Source: Angiostrongylus vasorum (Eukaryota; Nematoda; Chromadorea; Rhabditida; Metastrongylidae). From it: a stretch of 64,000 nucleotides of DNA. Both the position numbers and the translations under genes were made by a program. Location of the stretch: NCBI GenBank assembly GCA_018806985.1, contig JADANN010000202.1, positions 1,426,001 through 1,490,000 of the forward strand, read 5' to 3'. Below are positions 11,358-18,771 of this stretch, one piece after another; within the stretch, counting starts at the first letter, position 1, and each line of letters opens with the position of its first letter. Under the pieces are notes generated by a model. The model did no database searches. It was given only the letters and a program-made list of their open reading frames with translations, and had not been told where the DNA came from.

Positions 11358-13737
11358 GATACGTGGATGGCCCCTCCTCACTGCTTGTGCGGGCCCAGCA
11401 TGATTTCCATTTTTCGGAGTTTTGCTAGTTTAGCCATTGTGTTTCTCTGGAGTCCCGAGGTCAGCCTGGCCATAATCTGCTCCAGGTTTTCACCACCCCA
11501 GGCGGTCGTCGCCTTTGTTGATCAAAAGAGATTTTCCACTATGCGATTAGCTTGGTACCAGGGAGGCGGTGGATCTTGCTATTGGTTTGCTCTTAGCTCG
11601 GCATCCTAATGGAAACGCAGGACTCCTTCTCAGCTTGGAGACCTAGCCTAGCTGCTGGGAGTAATCCCTTTGCTGAACATCGTATCCCCACACGCAGGAA
11701 CACCTTCGAGCCACGATGAGGCGGCAAACCGTTGGGGGGGGATATATTAAGAAATCATATATATATAAATTACAGATATTAGACATCACAATGCGGGTCG
11801 CATGGTGTGGTGGTGAACGCTTTAGCCCCCCGGAAAGGGTAATAGTACGTTGGTTCCCCACCGCAGACACCCGCGGTCCGGAGTTTTGCAAATATCTCAA
11901 CGTCGTTGTGGTTGTATTTCACATAATACCCTGCCATAAAAAATTATAGAAGGCAGAACATAAAAAAGTAAACATTAGATATTATCGCAAATATATCGTA
12001 GACATATTGTATATTATTATGCATAAATTAAATGTATATACACATATTGTATGCCCTATATACTATATATCATACATATTATTTTATTGTTTATGTTATA
12101 CATTTATAAGGATGAGGCTCTTGACGTCGATGAGCCCGCGTGAGATGTGCCATTCATTCGACTTCATCAAGCATCGTTGGAGGTGACTGAATGCACCTGC
12201 TGTCCTTCCAGGCTACTCTGGTAGCAATTTGCCGACGGCGAAGAGATGGAAGGCTTGATGAACCTGCCGGGCAGGTTCGAACCCTTGTGTGCAGCAAGGC
12301 GCCCTTAACTAACAAATATGCCACACCCTCCTCCCCTCTCCCGCATCAGCTTCAGCTTAACTTGGTGCAGTGCCAATTTGTGCTCTCCGGACCGTTCTCG
12401 TTAAGCGGTGATTGCTGATGGCACCGTTAGGGAAAAAACTCGCTGAGGGAAAGGCAAAGCCATGACCTTGGTTAGTGCAGTGGATAACATGTGGCCACCG
12501 GCAAGCGTAATCGCTGGTTCGAATTGAACTTGAGGTTACGAATTTCGCTCATGTCTCAGCATCTTTGTGTTTGTATTTCACATAAAACCCTGCCACGAAG
12601 AAAGAATAGGCAGTAAATATAAGTTGGAGCCAGGGAACACTTTATTTTAGTCCTTATTGGTTAGAGGGTAACTTCTATGATGTACGCTTAATCCTAATAG
12701 AGTTTCCGGATCCAAATGTTTGAGCTTTCGGCACTGGATAACACTGCTAGAGATGAACCAACACTATGCAGCGCAATTTAATACTCAAATACCTTGGTTA
12801 ACCATGGCGATACGACAAACTACTGGTGAGAGCTCAAATATATAGGTATAATAATTATATTTTATAGGCACTGGTAGTGCAGTGGTTAAGTTGTTGTCCA
12901 AAAATGCAGCTAGAGACCTGGTTCGACCACACACTGGGTTTGTCAAGCCACCTATTGCTCTTAGGTCGGAAAATTGGTGCCTAACATGTACGGAAAGAGG
13001 TCCTTTTGATCCGTATGGTATAGAAATGCCCTAGTACGCCTGCCCTTTGATTCTAAGAAGAGCGGATTTGGGCAGTATTCCAGGAAATTCATAAAGAAGA
13101 CCAAAATGAGCGAACAACGGCCAAACTCAGAAGAGAATCCGAAGACCGTCTTGGTAGATGATGAATGCGAGCAAATGTAAGAAGTGTTGGGATCCGAACA
13201 ATTTGTGATCCCTCTTCGTGTGGAATAAAATTAAATAAAAAATTTATCTTTTTTAGACGAAACTTTGTGGACAAATTTCATTCTCATATCCATGGCTTTC
13301 ATTTGCATATGAAGAGGAGTTGATTAATTTTACAATTAATCATAAGTATTAGCCTTTGGAATCGGCACAACAAAAAATTGAACAATAAATATGTTAGCTG
13401 TGTAGGCAGGAATAGGAATGCTAGGAGCTGAGGAAGAAACTTATAAGGCATGTAATGTTAAGATCGATATGCATGCTTTTCTTCTTCTGGACGAACATAA
13501 TCTGAAGGACATTGGAGTGTCGACAATCGGTGCCCGAAAGAAAATACATCACGCCATCATTAGTAAGTATATGATAACAATACAAAATAGTCATAATGAA
13601 CTAGTCAGCATCGAAAGCTCGTTTTGACTTTTTTTTCCTCATTCACACACTTCCATAACTTCTAATGACTTCTCACTGTATTTGTAGAACAAGAAGACAT
13701 CATGCATTCCGCTCACATAACATCTTCTGGATCATAA
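324..13737 (+). CDS. bcc-1: Bicaudal-C homologue, 3' half (KH end, linker, SAM)
   Basis: Bicaudal-C proteins are cytoplasmic RNA-binding translational regulators with N-terminal KH/KH-like domains and a C-terminal SAM domain that polymerises. The visible exons are 324-452, 766-889, 2391-2526, 5065-5132, 5191-~5393, ~5588-5705, 10932-11074, 13463-13562 and 13688-13737 (stop TAA). The phases join as 0, 1, 2, 1, 0, 1, 0, 1. Exons 1-2 resemble the last KH-type segment of vertebrate BicC. Exon 5 carries the conserved PTDLWAGYGFSSSLPADLL block (BicC has PTNTWSGLGFSKSMPAE). Exons 7-8 make the SAM domain (LAQLGCSEYMTQLREQE, then DIGVSTIGARKK). The N-terminal half is off-window. The 5.2 kb and 2.4 kb introns hold repeats. 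Family assignment is from remembered homologue motifs and is strong; exact ends of exons 5, 6 and 8 are less certain. Confidence 0.88.
766..889 (+). CDS. bcc-1: bcc-1 exon: KH-type domain, second part
   Basis: Acceptor TTCAG at 761-765 and donor G|GTACGT at 890. It starts in phase 0 and leaves one base. The start ISIKSIEENMLNVLRAREFM matches BicC IVKSVERNALNMYEARKCLL, the last helix of the KH-type unit. Confidence 0.87.
1090..1605 (+). repeat. tRNA-derived SINE, family S2, plus a partial second copy
   Basis: 1090-1420 is a diverged S2 copy: a tRNA-like head (A-box-like CTAGCACAATGTTAGTG, eroded B box), then the family body (AGGCCTCTCATCC, TCGGCAAAT-like, GAAGATCTTCGTC). 1500-1605 repeats part of the body (ACCAGCATTCAACGACATTC). 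Both lie in a bcc-1 intron. S1, S2 and S3 are labels used only in this annotation. Confidence 0.7.
2391..2526 (+). CDS. bcc-1: bcc-1 linker exon (Ser/Pro/Asp-rich)
   Basis: Donor GTAAGT at 2527. The acceptor taken is CTTAG at 2386-2390, because this start completes the Gly codon left open by the previous exon. An alternative acceptor at 2385 does not fit the phase. It encodes a low-complexity Ser/Pro/Asp-rich linker (PETPKSPDPLDSP) ending in a basic stretch, and leaves two bases. Confidence 0.75.
3322..3625 (+). repeat. tRNA-derived SINE, family S2
   Basis: Head GGCAGCGCAGTGGTTAATGG resembles a pol III A box, and a diverged B box follows about 45 bp later. The 3' half carries the S2 tail (GATCCGCAGAGTGGATTAATG). 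Located in a bcc-1 intron. Confidence 0.68.
5065..5132 (+). CDS. bcc-1: bcc-1 linker micro-exon
   Basis: A 68-nt exon between ATTTCAG and G|GTTTGA. It takes two bases from the previous exon and leaves one, exactly what its neighbours need. The peptide (LWNKTVALRADRERMLLKAT) precedes the WAGYGF block, as the charged helix DYEQKKLLATKAML does in vertebrate BicC. Confidence 0.8.
5191..5393 (+). CDS. bcc-1: bcc-1 exon with conserved WxGxGFSxSxPA block
   Basis: Acceptor GTTTCAG at 5184-5190. It encodes the conserved linker block PTDLWAGYGFSSSLPADLL, then DISDDDVELPKGRP. The 3' end is uncertain: GTGAGC at 5394 (phase 0) fits the next exon starting at 5588, while GTTTTG at 5371 (phase 1) would fit a start at 5610. 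Both keep the frame. A CAGCAG acceptor allows a one-codon alternative. Confidence 0.8.
5588..5705 (+). CDS. bcc-1: bcc-1 exon, Ser/Glu-rich linker
   Basis: Reads REEDELSEFSGSFSSSSVNS and ends at the G|GTGATGG donor at 5706, leaving one base that joins the exon at 10932 in phase. Two acceptors are possible: ATTTTAG (exon from 5588) or TGTGCAG (exon from 5610). Confidence 0.75.
6100..6215. mobile_element. Fold-back remnant of a Penelope-like element tail
   Basis: Left part CCGACTTTCTCTTAATCTCGG is the PLE terminus in minus orientation. The right part carries the plus-oriented tail (CTTCCAGGCTGAGGTGAAACC...AAAACGTCAGC), a decayed hammerhead motif. No coding sequence remains. Confidence 0.6.
6228..6475. 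repeat. SINE family S3, inverted partial pair
   Basis: 6228-6350 is S3 on the minus strand (GATATTTGCAAAACTCCGGA, tRNA-like head, CACCATGC). 6365-6475 is the S3 tail on the plus strand (GTTTTGCAAATATCTTAGCA to the (A)n-GTAAATAAAA end). The two tails are inverted copies of each other. Confidence 0.7.
6476..7445. other. Intron 6 sequence with no recognised gene
   Basis: Part of the 5.2 kb bcc-1 intron. A minus-strand open frame of 107 codons (6809-7132) has no splice signals or familiar motif. I see no gene. Confidence 0.5.
7446..8067. repeat. Long direct repeat, copy 1
   Basis: Shares start (GCTTTTGGAAACA) and end (AAGAGGGAAGTTGTCT) with copy 2 at 8901-9465, in the same orientation. Both contain the same GAATGAGAATGA-type purine stretch and the TGCGTATGCAACCGCGGCCG block. 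Copy 1 has an extra ~55 bp around 7616-7700. The repeat does not begin TG or end CA, so it is not an obvious LTR. Confidence 0.85.
8278..8920 (-). pseudogene. Small minus-strand reading frame split by a SINE
   Basis: On either side of the S3 insertion (8403-8682) the minus strand stays open. The upstream part has a nuclear-localisation-like RKRKR and acidic residues, then NPISPEYG. The downstream part continues with SPLSPDYG and ends at a stop at 8278-8280. Without the SINE and one duplicated target site it would be about 115 codons, with SP(E/D)YG repeated. No ATG is seen at the start; the first usable codon is GTG, so an upstream exon or non-coding status is possible. I do not recognise the protein. 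Confidence 0.4.
8403..8682 (+). repeat. Complete SINE S3 with 12-bp target-site duplication
   Basis: Full S3: leader TGGGTTCAATGCCGATTGGG, then the tRNA-like head (A-box GGTGTGGTGGTGAGC, B-box-like GCGTTCGTCCCCC), then the GTTTTGCAAATATCTCAGCATC tail and A-rich end. The 12-mer TGTATGCACAGC flanks it at 8391-8402 and 8683-8694. This fixes the unit at ~280 bp and supports retrotransposition. Confidence 0.85.
8901..9465. repeat. Long direct repeat, copy 2
   Basis: Second copy of the 7446-8067 unit, about 1.45 kb further on and clearly similar by eye along its whole length. Together the copies bracket an 830-bp segment holding a SINE-split minus-strand reading frame. Confidence 0.85.
9466..10930. 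other. Intron 6 sequence with a tRNA-like SINE head
   Basis: No gene recognised. At 10670-10745 there is a pol III-like head (A box TTAGCACAGCGGATAGC, B box GAGTTCGAAGCCC). Open frames at 9612-9824 and 9966-10316 lack splice support. Confidence 0.45.
10932..11074 (+). CDS. bcc-1: bcc-1 exon: SAM domain, N-terminal half
   Basis: Acceptor CAATTTCAG, donor GAG|GTTACA. After a Ser-rich lead-in it encodes MVLAQLGCSEYMTQLREQE, the first two helices of a SAM domain. The split at QE matches the family's QQQE-IDL motif continued in the next exon. Confidence 0.88.
11292..11354. repeat. (AT)n microsatellite
   Basis: Roughly 30 perfect AT units in bcc-1 intron 7, immediately before a dispersed repeat. 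Confidence 0.97.
11369..11755 (+). repeat. Dispersed repeat R4, copy 1
   Basis: About 390 bp, shared with 60728-61075 (minus) and 63815-64000 (plus, cut by the window edge). Common blocks: GTTTAGCCATTGTG, GAGGTCAGCCTGGCC, CAGGTTTTCACCACC, AACGCAGGACTCCTTCTCAG, GAGGCGGCAAACCGTT. No tRNA head or coding frame is evident; probably a non-autonomous element. Confidence 0.75.
11797..11965 (+). repeat. SINE S3, 5'-truncated
   Basis: Head (GCATGGTGTGGTGGTGAACG, B-box-like ACGTTGGTTCCCC) and the GTTTTGCAAATATCTC tail are present; the S3 leader is missing. Confidence 0.8.
12107..12312 (-). repeat. SINE S1, degraded
   Basis: Minus-strand S1 landmarks in order: GATGAGGCTCTTGACGTCGA, CATTCGACTTCATCAAGCAT, TGGAGGTGACTGAATGCA, AGATGGAAGGCTTG, and a B-box complement. 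Confidence 0.65.
12345..12625 (+). repeat. S3-type SINE with a variant tRNA head
   Basis: S3 leader (CAGCTTAACTTGGTGCAGTG) and S3 tail (CTCAGCATC...CATAAAACCCTGCCACG...AGGCAGTAAAT) enclose a different head: TTAGTGCAGTGGATAACATG with GCTGGTTCGAATT as B box. A mosaic, or a sister subfamily. Confidence 0.7.
12868..13232 (+). repeat. SINE S2
   Basis: A box GGTAGTGCAGTGGTTAAG, B box CTGGTTCGACCAC, body with CTCTTAGGTCGGAAAATTGG and the 3' block GGATCCGAACA, inside bcc-1 intron 7. Confidence 0.75.
13463..13562 (+). CDS. bcc-1: bcc-1 exon: SAM domain, C-terminal half
   Basis: Encodes IDMHAFLLLDEHNLKDIGVS then TIGARKKIHHAI, matching BicC [32 protein letters not shown]. Donor A|GTAAGT at 13563. The acceptor giving the best protein is GTTAAG at 13457-13462, which lacks the usual C. 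An alternative at 13447 (exon from 13448) keeps the frame and adds five residues. Confidence 0.86.
13688..13737 (+). CDS. bcc-1: bcc-1 terminal exon
   Basis: Short last exon after a TTTGTAG acceptor, in phase with the preceding GTAAGT donor. It adds 16 residues (KQEDIMHSAHITSSGS) and stops at TAA 13735-13737. Confidence 0.78.
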
Positions 13738-14068
13738 TGTTACGGAAGGTAAAATGACAGAGATCGAAGTAATGAGCCTGCTTTCAGAACTCCGCGAATC
13801 AGCACGTACACATGGCTATGCTATATGATGAATCACCGACAATCACGGCTGCCTTTATCGGTCAGTTTTATGTAAACTGTTATTGAATGAGTGTATATAC
13901 GACAGTGGTACATGTAGTGCACAGGATCCATCATAAGACCTATTCGCCAAGTAGATGAATACGAGATTTCAATTCAGTCATAATCACAAGGTGCTTAGAT
14001 TCGACCATACTTGCCATAAAATGTGCTCATTTTTGATGTGTTTATATTGTTGAGAGATGTTATGAGCG

Positions 14069-14074
14069 AATAAA
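14069..14074 (+). promoter_or_regulatory. Candidate polyadenylation signal of bcc-1
   Basis: AATAAA about 330 bp after the bcc-1 stop and just before a SINE at 14140. It is the first perfect AATAAA downstream of the stop. Confidence 0.5.
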
Positions 14075-14139
14075 AATGAACATCTGTGAATTATGTTTAT
14101 GTTTACTGTCGACATTTACGTTGAAACATGATGTAAAGA

Positions 14140-14505
14140 AGGGGTGGATAACACAGTGGTAGTGATGTCCGTCATTACGAACATGTGCTAGTTCGATTCT
14201 GCTGGGGCTCAACCAAGCCTCTCATCCCTCCGGTGTCGGCAAATGGGTACCGAACTTGTCTGTGAAAAAATCACTCTCTACAATACAATTGGGAACGATC
14301 CATCCCGGCTATCTCAGGACTCAGAGAGAATTGCTCGGCCAGAATTCTACGACGTTCAAGATGAAATGAAAATCCTTTAGCAGCAACCGAAGCCACACGT
14401 AAAAAGTTGGAAGATGTTCGTGGACAATGGGTGCAAGGAGACGAATCGAAGGTGAGAAGTGCTTGGATCCGCAAGCTTGGTCGCCTTTGTTTTGATCCCA
14501 TTTTA
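14140..14505 (+). repeat. SINE S2
   Basis: One of the clearer S2 copies: GGATAACACAGTGGTAGTGATG head, GCTAGTTCGATTCTG B box, CAACCAAGCCTCTCATCC, GGTCGGCAAATGGGTACC-like, then GTTGGAAGATGTTCGTGGA and GGATCCGCA. Lies just after the bcc-1 3' end. Confidence 0.82.
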
Positions 14506-14620
14506 ACACAACAAAGTAATTCCCACGACCGACTTTCTATTAATCTGGGCATTGATCAAATAGACATCAATATCCTTGTTGAGCAAACACGAGGTGTTAC
14601 TTTATTCTTTATTCCATTAA

Positions 14621-14660
14621 AGCTGACGTTTCGGTGGATTTCGCCTTCTTCAGAGCCTGG
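14621..14660 (-). ncRNA. Hammerhead-ribozyme-like motif (PLE left arm)
   Basis: Minus strand: helix I side CCAGGCT, core CTGAAGA, helix II region AGGCGAAATCCACC (one C/A mismatch), core GAAA, then ACGTC and AGCTTT. Helix III is only the self-complementary ACGT, the minimal form described for PLEs. Activity untested. Confidence 0.6.
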
Positions 14661-14911
14661 AAGGGTAAGTTGATAGGCAATTTACTAAGTCAAACGCTCC
14701 GATAACACATACAGAAATATGAAAATTTAAATCGCAATCACATGGTCAACAGCTTCTCAAAAAAAAACTGTTCTTCCTCAGTGGAAGGCACGTAATAAAT
14801 GGTGGGTTTTTCGAGAATCTGTTGACCATGTGATTGCGATTTAGATTTTCATCTTTCTGTATGTGTTATCGGAGCGTTTGACTTAGTAAATTGGCTATCA
14901 ATATACCCCTT

Positions 14912-14952
14912 CCAAGCTCTGAAGAAGGCGAAATCCGCCGAAAGGTCAGCTT
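14912..14952 (+). ncRNA. Hammerhead-ribozyme-like motif (PLE right arm)
   Basis: Plus strand: AAGCT pairs with AGCTT (helix I), core CTGAAGA, helix II GGCG/CGCC with loop AAATC, core GAAA, then GGTC where the consensus has CGTC, so the short helix III is damaged. Confidence 0.6.
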
Positions 14953-15015
14953 TAACGGAATAAAGAATAAAGTAACACCTCGTGTTTGCTCAACAAGAAT
15001 ATCGAGAACAACAAA

Positions 15016-15830
15016 GTAAGTTTGGCATTAGCAAAATGGTTTTGTGACTTCCTGCATGAGTTCTAAAAGATTTTTTTACCTACGAAAATTGTGTGAAGGG
15101 TGACTTGAAAATGCTTAACTACTATCACAAGCTCTGGAATATTACAATTCAGTGAAATCATCTCGATTCATTAATAAGCTTACACGGGCTCTTATATCTT
15201 TTAGTAGCTAAGGCTTCGGAGCTGTCGCCTTCTCCAGAACAAGATTGATCCGCGTCAACCGTCCACAAAAATTACTTATAACGGTGTGCTCTACGCAGTG
15301 ACATAAAATACTGTCGAGTTTAGAAGGCACTGCATGAATCCGGTGGCATCATTCAGCACTATCCTTTCCACAAAGAGCTGTTCCCACCGGCGGAATTAAG
15401 AGGTCTCACGAACTCAGCAAGTAGCTCCTCTAAGCCAGTGAATACTTCCTGCTCGGCATGTGGAAATAATTAACCACTTTTTGTGGAGGAAGATTTTATG
15501 AAGTGGTTCAGTTTTTTCTGTATTTTTATTCCACACTTTTGTCTTTCATCACGACAAGTGTTGTATTCGTTTTCCTATTAGATCGTTACTTAAACAGGTC
15601 GCCCTCATCAGAAAGTGGTCACTGCGTTGCCCTGACACTTTTCAACTCCGTCTCATCGTTTTTCTTGATCATGGATTTCCATCTGCCAAACACTGAGGAC
15701 CAGCGATTTCGTTTTTTCAGTGTTTGGTGGTGATGTCGACTTAAAAATACGGGAGTACTGTTAGCTTGAGAACCAACCTGAACCATAATTTTAAAAAGAA
15801 CAATACGTATTTAATGATCCATTTCCTATA
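15016..15830. other. Intergenic, no gene recognised
   Basis: A plus-strand frame (15503-15733) includes a hydrophobic stretch but has no convincing splice sites or homology. I see no supported feature. Confidence 0.4.
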
Positions 15831-15887
15831 CAAACGAAATGTTGATCCAAGTTTCAATTATCCAAGAGTTTGCACGTACCGTTGAAA

Positions 15888-16097
15888 ATGCACATGTGGC
15901 CAATCATCTACGCAGTAGAAACTCGGTTTTCGTACCACCTAGTACTTCCCGTGGCAGCAGTTATGGAGACGATAGGATTTTTTTGCGAAGAAGAAACCGA
16001 TACCCAAGTCAAAGCCGATACCATATCAAAATTCATCAGTCCAAGAGTATCGGAAATATTGAGCTTTGAATTTTTCGTGGAGATTGTAAAATTGTAA
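15888..16097 (+). CDS. Possible small single-pass membrane protein (SMIM12-like)
   Basis: Starts MHMWPIIYAV, then a hydrophobic segment LVLPVAAVMETIGFF. A Met-Trp-Pro start, one membrane helix containing LPVA and a following Gly-Phe resemble small integral membrane protein 12; that is a remembered-pattern match only. Just after the helix sits a 7-T run (15978-15984). With six T the frame becomes basic and Pro-rich (AKKKPIPKSKPIPYQNSS), closer to that family's tail; with seven it runs acidic to the stop at 16097. Whether this is a live gene is uncertain. Confidence 0.35.
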   Translation: MHMWPIIYAVETRFSYHLVLPVAAVMETIGFFCEEETDTQVKADTISKFISPRVSEILSFEFFVEIVKL

Positions 16098-16530
16098 CAC
16101 TTTCCAACCTAGGAAGAAAGGGAAATGTTCTGTGACATTAAAGAAAATGAAATAAACATTGTATTAGCGACCTTATGTCCGTCTTACCTAACATCAGTAA
16201 GGGGCTCCATTTCAACAACATAGCAATTTTCTGTACGGAAACTCCTATCGTGCATCGAACATTGCCTAACCAAAAACTACAATTTGTTCATCAAACAACC
16301 AGAACGCTGCTGTATAAGAGCCGCGCTTCAAATTAAGCCCTTCAAACATGAAACACAGGCTATTTGTCGGAAACGAAGAAAGAATGGTTCTCTAAGGTGG
16401 GTGGACACGTTTTATCTTTGACGCCACATAATAAACACATAAAAGAAAGAATTTGACAGTTCTCAGCAAATTCAATAAAATTATGCGCGATAGTTTCCCT
16501 GGATAATAATTTCTATTTATACCACATAAT

Positions 16531-16907
16531 TTACAAATAAAGTAGAGCCGTAATCAATACACTAACGAGTCCTAATAAAATTATGCATAGGAATATCCAC
16601 AGTATTCGAGCTACTCTTGTACAACACATTTCAACGAAAAACCGATTGCTCGTGAAAGGGTTTGGCCAACTTTGGACGTAATGGCACCACCGGTGGGCCG
16701 AGCGGAATATACACTGGAAGAGGATAGTGTGGTACAACTGGATACCAGATGGGCAGTGGAGGGTAGTGCAGATGGGCAGTGGTCATGTATTGTTCGGATA
16801 AACGTACGTCTACGAATGATACAGGGAAAGGATCTGCAATAGTACCACCTGTGGCCGTCGTATCGGAAGACCGTGGTAGTGGTCCAGTCGCTAAAATGGA
16901 TGATGTC
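16531..16907 (-). CDS. Terminal exon of a C-terminally anchored membrane protein
   Basis: Acceptor TTTTCCAG, then a Ser/Thr-rich stretch, a Pro/Tyr-rich stretch (HYPPLPIWYPVVPHYPLP) and a C-terminal membrane helix (ARILWIFLCIILLGLVSVLI) ending LLYL and stop TAA at 16531-16533. The Pro-rich part and the helix are in different frames. They meet at an A5/T5 run (16637-16641) where one base too many explains the break; as read, it ends early. Upstream exons were not found. I do not recognise the family. Confidence 0.5.
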
Positions 16908-17039
16908 CTGGAAAAGCGAAATGGTTTCACAAATCACAAAAAGCGAAGAAAAGATATGTTCACATCACTTTACTCACTATTATCTTAACGGAGTAAACAT
17001 TAGAGAATAAATCTTCATGACATATGGTCGTTACATTGT

Positions 17040-17280
17040 CAGCTCTTTATTTTCTTCCTATTACAATTTTTCACGGCAACGTTTGATGTGAATTACAACC
17101 ACAACGATGCTGAGATATTCGCAAAACTTGGACCCCGGGCTAGGTCGAACCATGATTACACTTTCCGAGGGCTCGCGGATTACACGCTTCGCCACGGAGG
17201 CCCTTGATCTGCGTTTCTCTTAGTCAATTTTCTACCTAACGCTGCCATCAACTGTCATCACAAGGTCGTTTATTTTGCTT
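17040..17280 (-). repeat. SINE S3 subfamily copy
   Basis: Minus-strand S3 tail (GATGCTGAGATATTCGCAAAAC) with a variant head whose B-box complement is GGTCGAACCATG and A-box complement is TTACACGCTTCGCCACGGAG. Confidence 0.7.
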
Positions 17281-17434
17281 TCCTCTAGGTACATTCTTTA
17301 TGATATCAGAATTCTAATGTATCTAAATAACATGGCTCCTGATCTTTCGATTGCGGCTCTTTCGTTGCTCATGCATTTAAAAAAACAGAATCACATATGA
17401 ATCTTGGAAGAGCGAACAACTGCGCGATTTTGAC

Positions 17435-17890
17435 TTATTATTTACTGCCTACTCTTTTTAGCGGCAGGGTACGCGTTGTGAAATATAACTTTAATGATGC
17501 TGAGATATTTGCAAAACTCGGACCGCAGGTATCTGCGGTGGGAACGAACGCGATATTGTCCTTTCCGGGGAGTAGCGCGCTCACCACCACACCATGCGAG
17601 TCCTTCGTTTCGCCTGTCTCTCAGCTAGTTCTATTGATCTTTTGCCATCAGCAATCACCCGTCGGCGGGATTGATCTGGGAGGCCCAAATCGGCAACGAA
17701 CCCAGTTAAAAGTTAGTTGTTGAGGGCAAAAGATCAATAGAACTAGCTGAGAGACAGGCGAAACGAAGGACCCGCATGGTGTGGTGGTGAGCGCGCTACT
17801 CCCCCGGAAAGGACAATAGCGCGTTCGTTCCCCACCGCAGACACCTGCGGTCCGGAGTTTTGCAAATATCTCAGCATCATTAAAGTTAAA
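17435..17890. repeat. Two SINE S3 copies as a long inverted repeat
   Basis: 17435-17720 is S3 minus; 17722-17890 is S3 plus. Arms of about 165 bp (17490-17653 against 17722-17885) are near-perfect inverted copies, separated by ~70 bp. Transcription would give a long double-stranded hairpin. Confidence 0.85.
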
Positions 17891-18520
17891 TTGCGCGATT
17901 GATTTGATATGTTTCCAACCAGCGAACAATTCAAACGAGACCCAATGTTGCCTTCACAAAGCAGTCCTAGTGAGAGTAATGAAGGTCTGGAAATCAGCTT
18001 TGTTGGTTTATCGAACAAACATTTTGACTTTAGTCTGTAATACTGACACCATTTAAGAAAAGTTACCTCTTTAAACACGCTTGACGGTTGAAGATCCGAT
18101 AATATAAAGCAAGATGATGTTAAACAAACTAGTTCTCATGAAATCAAAGGCGAAAGTAGGCTTAGGCCAAGGTCTAGGCTTAGAACTTGACATGTACTAC
18201 GCGCGAATTTTTACGAAAAAAGTTAGTATCCCAGAAAGACTTGTGAGGAATAAAATGTTGATGTTCAGGCAAAAAATTATGTCTGAAAATTGGAAACTAC
18301 TTCTATGGATTTGATAAATTTCCGAATTGGGAAAAATTCCGGAAGGCTTCAAAAATATTAGTGAATTCTGAAGGGCGAGTTTGGAAGCAATAGTTTGACT
18401 TAAATAGAACTTTCTTAAGTCCCACGTCCGACTTTCTATTAACCTCGGCATTGATCAAGTAATTCTTTGTATTCTTGTTGAGCAAACACGAGGTGTTATT
18501 TTTATTCTTTATTCACGAAC

Positions 18521-18560
18521 AAGCTGACGTTTCGGCGGTTTTCGCCTTCCCCAGGGCCTG
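18521..18560 (-). ncRNA. Hammerhead-like motif, PLE left arm
   Basis: Minus strand: GGCG/CGCC helix II with AAAA loop, GAAA core and ACGTC retained. The conserved CTGANGA reads CTGGGGA, so it is probably inactive. Confidence 0.5.
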
Positions 18561-18771
18561 GAAAGGTCAAGTTGACAGCAATCTATTCGGCCAAACACCT
18601 CCATAACCAAACAGAGAAAACGCTGATCCAAAGATTTCAACCACATCGAACACGGAGTCTTTGCAACTCACCGCTTTCTATGAATCTTCCACTGAGTATG
18701 TCGCGTGGAGACCAACCGCACAGAGCTCACATGGAATCGTAATGTACCATTTTATCGCTAGATCTGTGGTC

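Larger units (their letters stand above)
14520..15015. mobile_element. Fold-back Penelope-like element without ORF
   Basis: Left arm (about 14520-14760) is the PLE tail in minus orientation and the right arm (about 14815-15010) is the same tail in plus orientation, separated by ~60 bp. Each arm holds the terminus (TTGAGCAAACACGAGGTGTTA and complement) and a hammerhead-like motif. All coding sequence is lost. Confidence 0.8.

Noticed and set aside
17397..18078. Overlapping ORFs of ~90-110 codons on both strands
   Set aside because: They are translations of inverted SINE S3 copies; the same peptide (MLRYLQNSGP) recurs wherever S3 occurs.
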